From Antrihabitans auranticaus (GTDB lineage: Bacteria; Actinomycetota; Actinomycetes; Mycobacteriales; Mycobacteriaceae), in assembly GCF_016481275.1 (NCBI RefSeq), contig NZ_JAEMNW010000005.1, positions 285,882-349,881 of the forward strand: DNA of 64,000 bases, written 5' to 3'. Of the stretch, positions 33,001-37,800 are shown in pieces. How positions within the stretch are numbered: the first letter of the stretch is position 1; each line of letters starts with the position of its first letter. The notes under the pieces were generated by a model. The model was not told where the DNA came from and made no database searches. It worked only from the letters and a program-made list of their open reading frames with translations. Both the position numbers and the translations under genes were made by a program.

Positions 33001-33779
33001 GACGGCGGCGCGACGACGAGCGTCGCGCCCGAGGTGAACGCCAGCAACAGTTCCAGGACGGACACGTCGAAGCTCGGCGAACACACGTGCAGCATGCGCG
33101 ATTCTGCTGTGACGCTGTAGTGGTCGCGCTCGGCGGCAACCACGCCCGGCAAACCGGAGTGGGTGACGACAACACCCTTCGGACGACCCGTCGATCCCGA
33201 CGTGTAGATGATGTAGGCCGTATCGGCCACGTCAGGTTGCCTGATCCGGTCGCGATGCGAGATCGGGTGACCGGCCGCCGCGTCGATTCGCGCCAGTTCC
33301 CGAGCATCGTCGAGGACGAGCCACGAGACGGAATCGGGCAGCTTGTCGCGGTGCTCGGCGACGGTGATGCCGAGAGCCACCCCCGAGTCCTCGATCATGT
33401 ACTCGATGCGCTCGCCGGGGTAATTGGGGTCGACTGGAACGAACGCGGCTCCCGTCTTCGCCACCGCCCAGAACGCCAGGACCGATTCGAGCGAGCGGGT
33501 CAAACCCAGAGCCACAATGTGCCCGGGCCCGGCGCCGTTCTCGATGAGGACACGTGCGAGCCGCGACGAGCGCTCGTCCAGCTCCCGGTAGGTCGTCGAG
33601 ACGCCGTCGAAGATCACCGCGGCGCGATCACCGGATGTCTCGACCGCCGCTGTCAGCAGCTGTGGGAGCAGTTCCGATCCGGAACGCCGACGCCGTGTAC
33701 CGCCGCGCTCCCGCCTAGCGGGCCGGGTGCCAGTTCGAGAGATCCGGGCTCCGTCGGAACCGTCGACCGTTCGCGACAT
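17145..33779 (-). CDS. NRPS, middle protein: A-T-E / C-A-T-E / C-A-T / C-A-T / C-(decayed A) (5544 aa)
   Basis: Middle protein of the line. Order by rough residue: Arg-rich tail 1-35, A 35-525, T 545-605, E 625-1112, C 1127-1560, A 1585-2085, T 2105-2160, E 2175-2655, C 2670-3105, A 3135-3625, T 3640-3700, C 3725-4165, A 4190-4685, T 4705-4765, C 4785-5250, decayed A 5253-5544. It starts without a C domain and ends with a C domain whose A domain stops half-way, so both ends are half modules that need the neighbouring proteins. Codes predict D-aliphatic, a D-unknown, an unknown and Thr. The ATG at 33779 is the best in-frame start, although the ribosome binding site (GAGAGG) is rather far upstream. 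A 157-base leader region precedes it. Confidence 0.95.
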   Translation of the reverse strand: MSRTVDGSDGARISRTGTRPARRERGGTRRRRSGSELLPQLLTAAVETSGDRAAVIFDGVSTTYRELDERSSRLARVLIENGAGPGHIVALGLTRSLESVLAFWAVAKTGAAFVPVDPNYPGERIEYMIEDSGVALGITVAEHRDKLPDSVSWLVLDDARELARIDAAAGHPISHRDRIRQPDVADTAYIIYTSGSTGRPKGVVVTHSGLPGVVAAERDHYSVTAESRMLHVCSPSFDVSVLELLLAFTSGATLVVAPPSAFGGEELAGLLAREHVTHVLITPGALSTVDPSGLPDLQVVVVAGDSFAPELVARWAPGRRFYNGYGPTEATILAASSQPLEPGGAITIGSPIAGVGALVLDHRLRPVPQGAPGELYLAGAQLAQGYHRRPGLTAERFVANPFGEPGDRLYRTGDIVRWTSEAAGVREIEYVGRNDFQVKIRGFRIELGEIDSALSAHEHVEFAVTMGHTSAAGAVSLISYVVAPPGISLDTDELSDFVGQRVPAYMVPSVIMVIDKVPLTPVGKLDRKALPEPVFVGEAEFEAPRTQVEQVIADVFGDVLGLERVGVHDSFFGLGGDSIVSIQVVSRAKARGVLFTPRDVFEHRTVAGIAAVAEAVDAAAAPVGPTELAGGGVGEMPLTPVVRFMVERPGRYDRFNQTMVLELPTGIDRAGIVKTLAAVVDRHDMLRARLVPGADGSVRAIETVAPGGVDIDALVHRVEVTGPMDSAETTAAADAEYDAALNRLAPSEGVVLQFVWLDPADSARAGRLIFVAHHLVVDGVSWRIVIPDLIGSWAQVASGAIPQLPEVATSMRAWSHALVESAQAPGRVAELARWEDILSGPDPLLGTRAFDPAVDVAGAVRSVRVQLDVADTDTLLTTVPDLFHGGANDALLAALALALAKWRRARGIVEPSALVRLEGHGREESAAPGADISRTVGWFTSMYPVRLDTTGVDVDAALAGEAAAGIAVQLVKEQLRNVPDNGIGYGLLRYLNDETAGRLPQSAPAQISFNYLGRISAADLPDEIGDMGWIPADDVGPLTAGPDADMPAMAALDINAIAAGGQLSATFAFPDTLLAEADVQELAELWRDGLHAIATHARRPGAGGRTPSDFRLAARGNAALTQADVVEWDTRYPGFVDVWPLAPLQSGLMFHAMMATTSVDVYTVQVVLELEGSVEGERLRKAGQGVLDRYPNLRTAFVVDAAGDPLQVVRDSVQLPWSAVDLAGEPDVDSAFQQVLDADMRVRFDLAEPPLIRFMLVSLGDGRHRLVVTNHHILLDGWSMPLVLKDLLVLYATSGDASVLPVPPSYRNYVSWLVSQDPVASRAAWHSALAGVAEPTVLAPVDTGREITTLADNYKFGLDADRTAALTAIAADLGVTVNTVCQVVWGILLGRLLGREDIVFGTTVSGRPPELAGVESMVGLFINTVPVRVEFAASDPVATLLSRVQGEQADLLAHHYVGLADIHAGAGAGAEFDTLLVFESYPIDTAGIAAANSIDGMSVANVTMTNDTHYPLTVFATLTDRLEFTLQYLHGVFDAETIASFGAKMQRILSAIAADSSTPVGDIDLLDEAERALVVEGFNSTARALEPATLVEVFDAQVNATPDAAAVTFGDETLTYAEFAARVRRLARHLIELGVGPEVLVALGMRRSLDLVTAMYAVLAAGGGYVPLDPDHPADRIEHVLDTAQPLCLLTTAADAFVTPGGRSTVVLDELDLEALPDRAIEAAERRGALRPDNTAYVLFTSGSTGRPKGVSVAHGSVVNQIRWITAEYGISAADVVLQKTPVTFDVSVWELFGTLIVGARMVIATPDGHRDPAYLVDVIDREGVTMTSFVPSMLSVFAESTERGAVDSLRTVLIAGEALSAHTITAFRRISSAGTFNLYGPTEFTVHATHSPVPEQVSGAVPIGGPVWNAQAYVLDARLRPVPVGLAGELYMGGVQVARGYHGRPELSAERFVASPFATGERLYRTGDLVRRHPDGMLEYLGRTDFQVKLRGLRIELGEIEALALQRDSVAHAVALVRTVPGRADQLVCYVVPAGAASIETDDLRAFLAAELPEYMVPTSFVVLAELPLTSSGKLDRNALPEPELAVDAEFRSAGSDTERLLAEAFAEVLGLPGADSVGIDADFFALGGDSIVSIQLVSRAKSRGLVFTPRDVFEQRTVARLAEKAAAGAGTAIELAELPGRGVGTMPLTPVVRYMVERGGHFDRFNQTVSLALPTGIERGQVVATIGAVVGLHDMLRSRLAIDADGSWTLEALPVSAVDVDSLVHRFPMPAEESARSELAATELDAALARFDPANGVVLQFVWLDAPEGGRLIVAAHHLVVDGVSWRILISDLVTAWAQLANGAAPQLQPVGTSMRRWAHALVDAAQSADRVAELPYWRKVLDGPDPLLGSRAFDPAIDVAETLDAVSVRLSPEVSEGISSAVPEAFHGEVADGLLAALALAVREWRRRRGVDESSVLVRMEGHGREEQVAPGADLSRTIGWFTSMFPVRLDVSGIALDDALSGGRSTGVAVKAVKEQLRAVPDKGIGYGLLRYANEETAGELSALPIPQVGFNYLGRISAGELPEGVRDLGWTPAGDLGDLPARADADMPALAVVDINTIFTDRELSATFAFPRGLLERDDVQELADLWVSVLDAVVQHARSADGGGRTPSDLPLVDVGQPDIDAWEAHFPALSDVWSLSPLQSGFFFHSLLASTSLDVYTSQVVLAVEGSIDADRLRGAGQAVLDRYANLRTAFVTDAAGAAVQVVLESVEIPWTDVDLSGEPDPDAAFDALLEADRRNRFDMAQPPLMRFILAALGGSRYRLVVTNHHILLDGWSMPLLMKDLLVLYATGGDRSVLEPVRPYRRYLEWLSEQDEAQGRLAWRESLAGVSEPTLLAQRDSSRVITALSGEHTFELDEALTAALKQFAVATGVTVNTVLQCAWAILLGRLVGRDDVVFGATVSGRPPELTGVESMVGLFINTVPVRVRVDAGDSVSQLLSRVQSEQATLLGHHYLGLADIVADAGPGAEFDTLFVYESYPVDTAGIAAASVIEGMQITGVDLTTVTHYPLTVLAVVAARVEITLQFLREIFDEAEIADLAGKLTRVISTVVADPELPVADIDLLDDAERQRVLHDWNATAAVIEGPQTLTGVLAESLTRTPHAVAVTVPGVGVQLSYREFGERVHRLAHWLIAQGVGPEVRVGLAMRRSLDLLVSMYAVLEAGGAYVAVDPDHPAERTEYVLEMAAPLVVLSTRGDGFAADSVELVDELDLSDFQATPVSDAERLAPLRPENAAYVLFTSGSTGRPKGVVVRHSAVVNQVRWLVAEYGLGPDDAVLLKTPATFDVSVWELFGTLVAGARLVIATPDGHRDPAYLADVIAAERVTITSFVPSMLSVFAGGIRPGAVDSLRALLVAGEALTGPTVAAFHRVSSAELFNLYGPTEYTVHATATPVDPDSAGPVPIGGPVWNSAALVLDERLRPVPVGLAGELYMAGAQLARGYDAQSGLSAERFVANPYGNAGDRMYRTGDLVRWNERGALEYLGRTDFQVKLRGQRIELGEIETVLASYPGVTAAVAVVHRGDRTGDQLVGYVVPGSGESVEAAAVIAGAAQKLPSYMVPSTVLVIDAMPLNPSGKLDRKALPQPVFEAKTYRPPSTPIEEMVAETFAAVLDVERVGLDDNFFELGGTSISATQVTARLGAATDAQVPVRLVFEAPTVAGLAARLESHVGARGRAALVPQRRPDRVPLSMAQQRMWFLNRFAPESPLYNIPVAVKLTGRIDLDALRAAVTDLVERHEILRTRYPEIDGEGWQVVVSGPDAIPAVDVEPCSAEQLPALLGAFVAGGFDVAAAPPLRVKLFQLTADEYVLAFVVHHISADGFSMGPLTRDMMAAYIERARGERPDWSPLAVQYADYTLWQRTVFGSADDPESLLSQQESFWRETLRGLPDQLDLPTDHARPAVASNRGANVVFAIDAALRKRLQDLAARHNVTLFMVVHSALAVLLSRLSNTTDIAVGTPIAGRGEAALDDLIGMFVNTLVLRTEIEPDRSFVDLLGDVRDIDVAAFGHADLPFERLVEVLNPVRSTARTPLFQVALTFQNMTQQRLELPELAVSAVDFDVPLAKFDLQLTVADDPSTTDGLAAFFTYATDLFDEATVAGFAERLVRILDAAATDATRAVGDLDFTTPAERALLLTAWNTPGADVGDGTLIGLFEAQAGRRGDSVALRFGTAELSYGELDARANKLARKLIAVGVGPESLVAIGTERGPDQIVAMLATQKAGGGYVPLDVTYPADRLTYILGDAAPICVLTTAAECELLPVGDIPVVVLDGADVAELDDSAVSHAALRADNIAYVIYTSGSTGRPKGVAVTHRNAVELLANTQGHFGFDENDVWTMFHSFAFDFSVWETWGALVHGGTVVIVDYLTSRSPEQFLELLVREQVTVLNQTPSAFYQLAEADRASGTAERLALRYVIFGGEALDLRQLRRWYERHPQQPQLVNMYGITETTVHVSYLALDSALAESAAGSVIGRGLPGLATYVLDSRLRPVPVGVPGEVYVSGKQLSRGYVGRPDLASARFVADPFGAPGARMYRTGDVARWNRDGQLEYAGRSDQQVQLRGFRIELGEIEAALLRYPGVAQAVASVRSDDQFGDRLVGYVVAESGSTVEAAEVRTFAADFLVAYMLPDAVMRLDELPLTPNGKLDRKALPAPEYTSSAAFREPGTPIEQAVADVFAELLGVAQVGLDDDFFALGGNSLIATRAVARLNDALDASIGVREIFEASTVSALAARVGAATGGPRRAALIPAERPALIPLSLAQQRMWVINQADPEAATYNIPFAIRLTGAMDTDALRLAFGDVVERHEALRTRYPVAGDTPHQEILPAAQVDLDLTPVAVAEAELMEQVVGLVSRGFDVTEEPPLRVGLFALGENDLVLTLVVHHIASDGASMAPLVRDMMIAYAARAGGGAPAWSPLEIQYADYTLWQRDTVGTVDDPDSLAARQLEFWTKALSGVPEQLDLPADRPRPAVQSMRGAMLQFDVSAAAHTGLDRIAREHNASLFMVVHAALAVLLSRLSGSSDIAIGSPIAGRGERALDDLVGMFVNTLVLRTDVAPEAAFADLVQRTREVDLSAFANADIPFESVVDAVQPARSRSRNPLFQVALTFQNLEPARIELPGLTVQALDAGEAVAKFDLQLTLEARHAADGAPAGFAGVFTYATDLFDESTVQGFARRFGRILEAVAADSAVVVGDIDVLDEAERQRMEVAQQPAATVRSESVGAAALVQQLTAAVEGDPEAPALSVDDDETAYRVLDARSSQVGRAVIDLGAGPGDGVLVALAHTVEASIAFWAVLKAGAAVVPVDPRNPAAFTAEVPRIGITTAADVAGLAAAPGLGAVQWLVLDDPEAAAGIAALSARPVTYADRVRALQLTDPAYVSPAGTMLTVVELSRLVDEVRERTFVDYESRTAFVGEPGGLAGLVELVLAGTSGATAVLVGRDADADALDQAEVTMLVAASESLAALDPEALELVAAVVVDGPLPAGEAWFDDRVVATLDSMQAAAPPDAEDG
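18024..19425 (-). other. Module 13, first half: C domain
   Basis: An intact condensation domain: [12 protein letters not shown] at its start, VVHHIASDGASM (near 19010-19045), the [12 protein letters not shown] motif ([12 protein letters not shown]) and FANADIPFE. It follows a T domain with LGGNSL and no epimerase, so it belongs to the form that takes an L donor. Its acceptor A-T pair is not in this protein but at the start of the next one (15223-17089). Confidence 0.85.
19426..22612 (-). other. Module 12: C-A(Thr)-T
   Basis: C (about 21290-22612) opens with [11 protein letters not shown] and has [11 protein letters not shown] (about 19730-21210) gives D-F-W-N-I-G-M-V-H-K, an exact match to the published threonine code. 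T has [10 protein letters not shown] (near 19580). No epimerase follows, so L-Thr is predicted. Confidence 0.9.
22613..25772 (-). other. Module 11: C-A-T, unassigned substrate, unusual T motif
   Basis: C (about 24470-25772) opens with WSLSPLQSG and has [11 protein letters not shown], the form that accepts a D donor, in keeping with the epimerase before it. A (about 22910-24380) gives D-V-W-S-L-A-L-V-H-K, shared with modules 4 and 10 and not assigned. The T domain reads LGGTSISATQ (near 22775), with Thr before the phosphopantetheine Ser instead of Asn or Asp. Confidence 0.85.
25773..30400 (-). other. Module 10: C-A-T-E, predicted D residue
   Basis: C (about 29100-30400) has WPLAPLQSG and [12 protein letters not shown] (about 27530-29030) gives D-V-W-S-L-A-L-V-H-K (unassigned). 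T is LGGDSIVS (near 27385). E (about 25800-27255) keeps [40 protein letters not shown] and FNYLG. Confidence 0.87.
30401..33779 (-). other. Module 9, second half: N-terminal tail, A-T-E
   Basis: The first 34 residues carry 11 arginines. A (about 32200-33680) is complete; its code D-V-L-L-V-A-G-I-L-K is of the aliphatic type, a weak guess only. T is LGGDSIVS (near 32050). E (about 30440-31910) keeps [40 protein letters not shown] and FNYLG. The C domain for this residue is at 34837-36220 in the preceding protein. Confidence 0.85.
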
Positions 33780-33936
33780 AGGAGTTGAATCATCCTCTCA
33801 TCGGTTTTCAGCCACTCGGACCCGGCCACATCATAAGTCACAGCACTACAGCGCCGCCGTCGAGCGGATTTATCCCCCCGGACAATTGACGCTTCAATCG
33901 TATCGACTTGTGACCGGCGTTCGTTTCGGCAAAAGC
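33780..33936 (-). promoter_or_regulatory. 157-base gap before the middle NRPS gene with candidate promoter elements
   Basis: This is the longest gap inside the NRPS run and is clearly more AT-rich than its surroundings. On the minus strand I see TTGAAG (33892-33897), an 18-base spacer and ATAAAT (33868-33873), a possible sigma-70-type promoter, and also TATGAT (33830-33835), a good -10 without a -35. GAGAGG close to the ATG is the likely ribosome binding site. These could give the middle and last NRPS genes their own transcription. No hairpin terminator is seen after the upstream stop. Confidence 0.3.
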
Positions 33937-34836
33937 TCAATCGGTGGCGTTGCGCACACCGTCCCTGCCCGGAGCGATGACGAGCCCATCGGTGAAGACC
34001 TGCGGTCCGGACGACAACCGTTCGACCGCTGAGGCGTCCGGTTCACCGTCGACGACGACGATCGCGGCGAGGTCGTCGAGACCGTCGGCATCGAGGTCCG
34101 CGAGCTGACCGGCACTGACGAACGCGTGCGTCACCCAGGCGTCCGCGAGCACGTCGGCGATCACCTCGCCGACGTCTGCGGACCCGATCACGACCGCCGC
34201 ACCCGTGGTCGCGACCAGCAGGAATTCGAGCAACTCGGCCTGTGCATCCGCACCGGCGGCGACATAGGTGCGCGACTCGAAATCCAGGTCGTACTGGTTG
34301 CGCAGCGCGGTTGCGAGCGTGACAGCTTCGGCCTGGCTGACGACCCGACTCGTCGAGCCCGCGTACGTGACCAGCGCGGGATGGCTGTCGAGCAGCGGAC
34401 CGGTCCGGTCGGCGTACGAGACCGGATGCGACGGCGCAGCCTCGACGCGCTCGACCACAGCGGGTTCGTCGAGCACGAGCCAGTCCACACCATCGGGAAG
34501 CGCGTCGGCGTGTGCCTGCTCGGTCACACCGTGCGCGATCCCGAACTCGGCGATCGCTTCCGCGGACACGTCTGGCTGCGTACGGATCACACCCGCACCG
34601 GCCTTGGCGATTGCCCACATCGCAACCACCGACTCGACCGACCGTGGCAGTCCGACCGCGACGACCGCTTCGGGCCCGACGCCGCGCTCGATCAGCACTC
34701 GCGCGAGGCGCGAAGACCGCTCGTCGAGTTCGTCGTAGCTGATCTCTTCGTCGCCGATCGCAAGTGCGGGCGCTTCCGGATCGTCTTCGACGACGTTGGC
34801 GAGCAGCTGCGGCAATGTCTGCCCGCTGATCCGATC
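33937..34836 (-). other. Decayed, truncated A domain at the C-terminus of the giant NRPS
   Basis: The last 299 residues begin as a normal A domain ([20 protein letters not shown], then [10 protein letters not shown]) but decay: the A2 Pro-Asp segment is replaced (VIRTQPDV), the A3 loop reads [12 protein letters not shown] without its Lys, the A4 Asp-x-Ser-Val is gone, and where YGPTE should be it reads FTDGLVI before the stop. Traces such as [19 protein letters not shown] and [12 protein letters not shown] still show which A subtype it came from. By hand count it has about 51 Asp/Glu and 16 Arg/Lys. It cannot be catalytic; a docking or structural role is inferred. Confidence 0.85.
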
Positions 34837-37800
34837 CTCGGCCGGTTCGGGTGCACCGGCACCCGAGTCGGCAAGAATCTGCTCGCGTTCGGCCCGGTCG
34901 AGGATCTCGATGTCGCGCACCAGCACCGTCGGGTCCGCGACCAGTTCGTCGAGCACCATCCGCATGCGTGCGGCCAGCGTCTCGACCTCGGCACGGGTGA
35001 ACTGCGACAACAGGAACTTCATCGTCAGCTCGACCGTCTCCGCGACAGTGACCAGCAGCGTCATCGGGTAATGCGTGGCGTCGTTGACGCCGACACCGGT
35101 GACTCGCATGCCGTCCACCGCGCTCGCCTCGGCCAGAGCGGCCCTGTCGATCGGGTACGACTCGAACACCAGCAGGGTGTCGAACATCGTCGGCACGCCC
35201 GCGGCCTTCTGAATCTCCGTCAGCCCCACGTAGTGGTGGTCGAGGAGATCGGCCTGCTGGCCCTGCAGACGCTCCAGCAATTCGGCGACGGTCGCCCCGT
35301 TGTCCAACCGCACGCGCACGGGCAGCGTGTTGATGAACAGACCGACCATCGCTTCGACACCGGTCAACTCCGGCGGCCGACCGGACACTGTCGCACCGAA
35401 CACAACGTCCTCGTGTCCGGTCATCCGGCCGAGCACGATCGCCCACGCCGACTGGATCAGTGTGTTGACCGTGACGCCGACGGACGCGCAGAACTCGACG
35501 ATCCGGCGGGTGTCGGCCGCGTCGATGTGCGTGATCAGCTTGTCGATCTCGTACGTCTCGGCACCGGGCTGCGCAGAGGTGGCGAGCAACGTCGGCTCGC
35601 TGAAACCGGCCAGGGCGTTGGACCATGCAGTCAACGACTCCTGGCGATCACGCTTGGACAGCCACTGCAGGAAGTTGCGGTACGGCGTGACTCGTTCGAG
35701 AACAGAGTGGTCACCGCGCACGGCGTAGAGCACCAGGAGGTCGCGCATCAGCAACGGCATCGACCAGCCGTCCAGCAGGATGTGGTGGCTGGTGATCGCG
35801 AGATGCAACTGATCGGCAGCAGTACGGACCACGGTGAACCTGATCAGCGGCGCGGCTGCCATGTCGAAGTGCTCGGCCTGGTCCTGCGCGAGCACGCGGC
35901 GTAACTGCGCCACCCGGTCGTCCTCGGGAAGGTCGGTCAGATCGACTTCGCGCCACGGCACGTCCACCCGGTCCAGCACCACCTGGACCGCGCCACCGTC
36001 GGAGTCGATCACGAACGCGCTGCGCAGATTCGCGTACCGGTCGATGATGCCCTGCGCCGCGTTGCGGAGCCGTTCGGTGTCGACGGTGCCGGTCAGGTCG
36101 AGCACGGCCTGCATCGTGTACACGTCGACGGTCGTCGCCGTCATCATGGCGTGGAAGAGCAGGCCGGACTGCAGCGGCGACAGCGGCCAGGCGTCCGAAA
36201 GGCCGGGATACTGCCGCTCCCACAGCTCGATCTCCTGCTGCGGAACGCGGATCAACGGAAGATCCGACGGCGTGAAACCGCCGGCACCCGGCTGCTCGGC
36301 ATGGCGGGCGAGCGCTCCGAGCGCGTCCTGCCACAACGCCACCAGCTGCTCGACCTCACCGCGCGACAGCACGCCGGACGGGAAGGCGAACGCAGCGCCC
36401 AGCTGCGGACCGTCGTCGCCGTCTGTGACGATCGCATTGATGTCCACGACGCCGTTGGCGGGCATGTCGAGGTCCATCTCGGCGCTCAATTCGCCCAGGT
36501 CCCCGGTCGGGACCCAGCCGAGTTCACGCAGCGCTGCGGGCACCTCGCCGGCCGAGATCCGGCCGAGGTAGTTGAAGCTGATCTGTGCGTCGACCGCGTC
36601 GTCCAGCTCGGCACCGGTCTCGGCATCGAGGTAGCGGAGCAAGCCGTAACCGATTCCTCTGTCCGGCACCGCGAGCAGCTGTTCCTTGACGGCCTTGATC
36701 GCGGACCCCGCCGCTGCCCCCGCCGCGAAGGCGTCGGCGATATCGATGCCGCCGAGATCCAGCCTGACCGGGTAGGAACTCGTGAACCAGCCGACCGTCC
36801 GGGACAGATCGGCGCCGGCAACGACGCCTTCCTCGCGGCCGTGACCCTCCAGCCTGACAAGCGTCGCAGGCGCCTGCACACCACGTCCGCTGCGCCACTT
36901 CGCAATTGCGAGCGCGAGGGCAGCGAGCAAGCCGTCGTTGACACCGCCGCGATACAACCGCGGAATCGTCGTCAGCAGTGCGTTGGTCACGTCGGCGGAC
37001 AGCCGCACCTCGACTCGCTCGACCGTTGCGAACGTATCGACAGCCGGGTCGAACGCGCGCTTGCCCAGCGCTGGATCGGCCGTAGCGGTGATCTCGCGCC
37101 ACACCGGCAGTTCGGCGCGCCGCTGCGTGCTGTGCGCCTCTTCGACGAGTGCGTGCGCCCAGCGCCGCATCGATGTGCCGTTGGCGGGCAACGAAACCGG
37201 CTGACCGGCATTGCGCTGCGACCATGCGACCGCGAAGTCGGGGATCAGAATCCGCCAGGAAACGCCGTCCACGACGAAGTGGTGACCGACGACGAGCAGT
37301 ATCCCTGCCCGATCGTCCGCGAAGTCGAACCAGACGAACTGCACCATCGCAGCTGCAGCGGGATCGAGTCGGCCCATAGCCGAATCCAGTTCCGCGGAAG
37401 CCAATTCGGCCAGCTCCGCACCCGCCGTGTCGGCAGGCACCGCGACGCGGTGCACGAGGGCGGCGACATCGACCGACCCACGTTCCAGGGCTTCGAATTC
37501 CCAGCCGGTCTCGGTGTGGGTCAAGCGCGACCGCAGCACGTCGTGATGGTCGAAGACCGCTTCGATCGTGCCGACCAGCATGTCCTGGTCGATATCGGCG
37601 GGCAACCTCAGGCTCATCGTCTGCGAGAACCGGTCGTGGGAACCGCCGGCGCCGAGCACGGCGGCCATGATCGGGGTCAGCGGGATCGTGCCGACTCCGC
37701 CACCCGGCAGCTCGGCAAGCACCGCGGGACCGGCAGATTCGCCGATCGTGGCAACCTCGGCCAGCGAGGCGACACTGCGACGCTCGAAGACGTCGCGTGG

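Noticed and set aside
33937..34836. Half A domain as a sequencing frameshift or gene truncation artefact
   Set aside because: The frame is clean to its stop, motif decay is spread over the whole segment, only 157 bases follow before the next start, and the same thing happens at 17145-18023. No downstream A6-A10 or T remnant exists in another frame.
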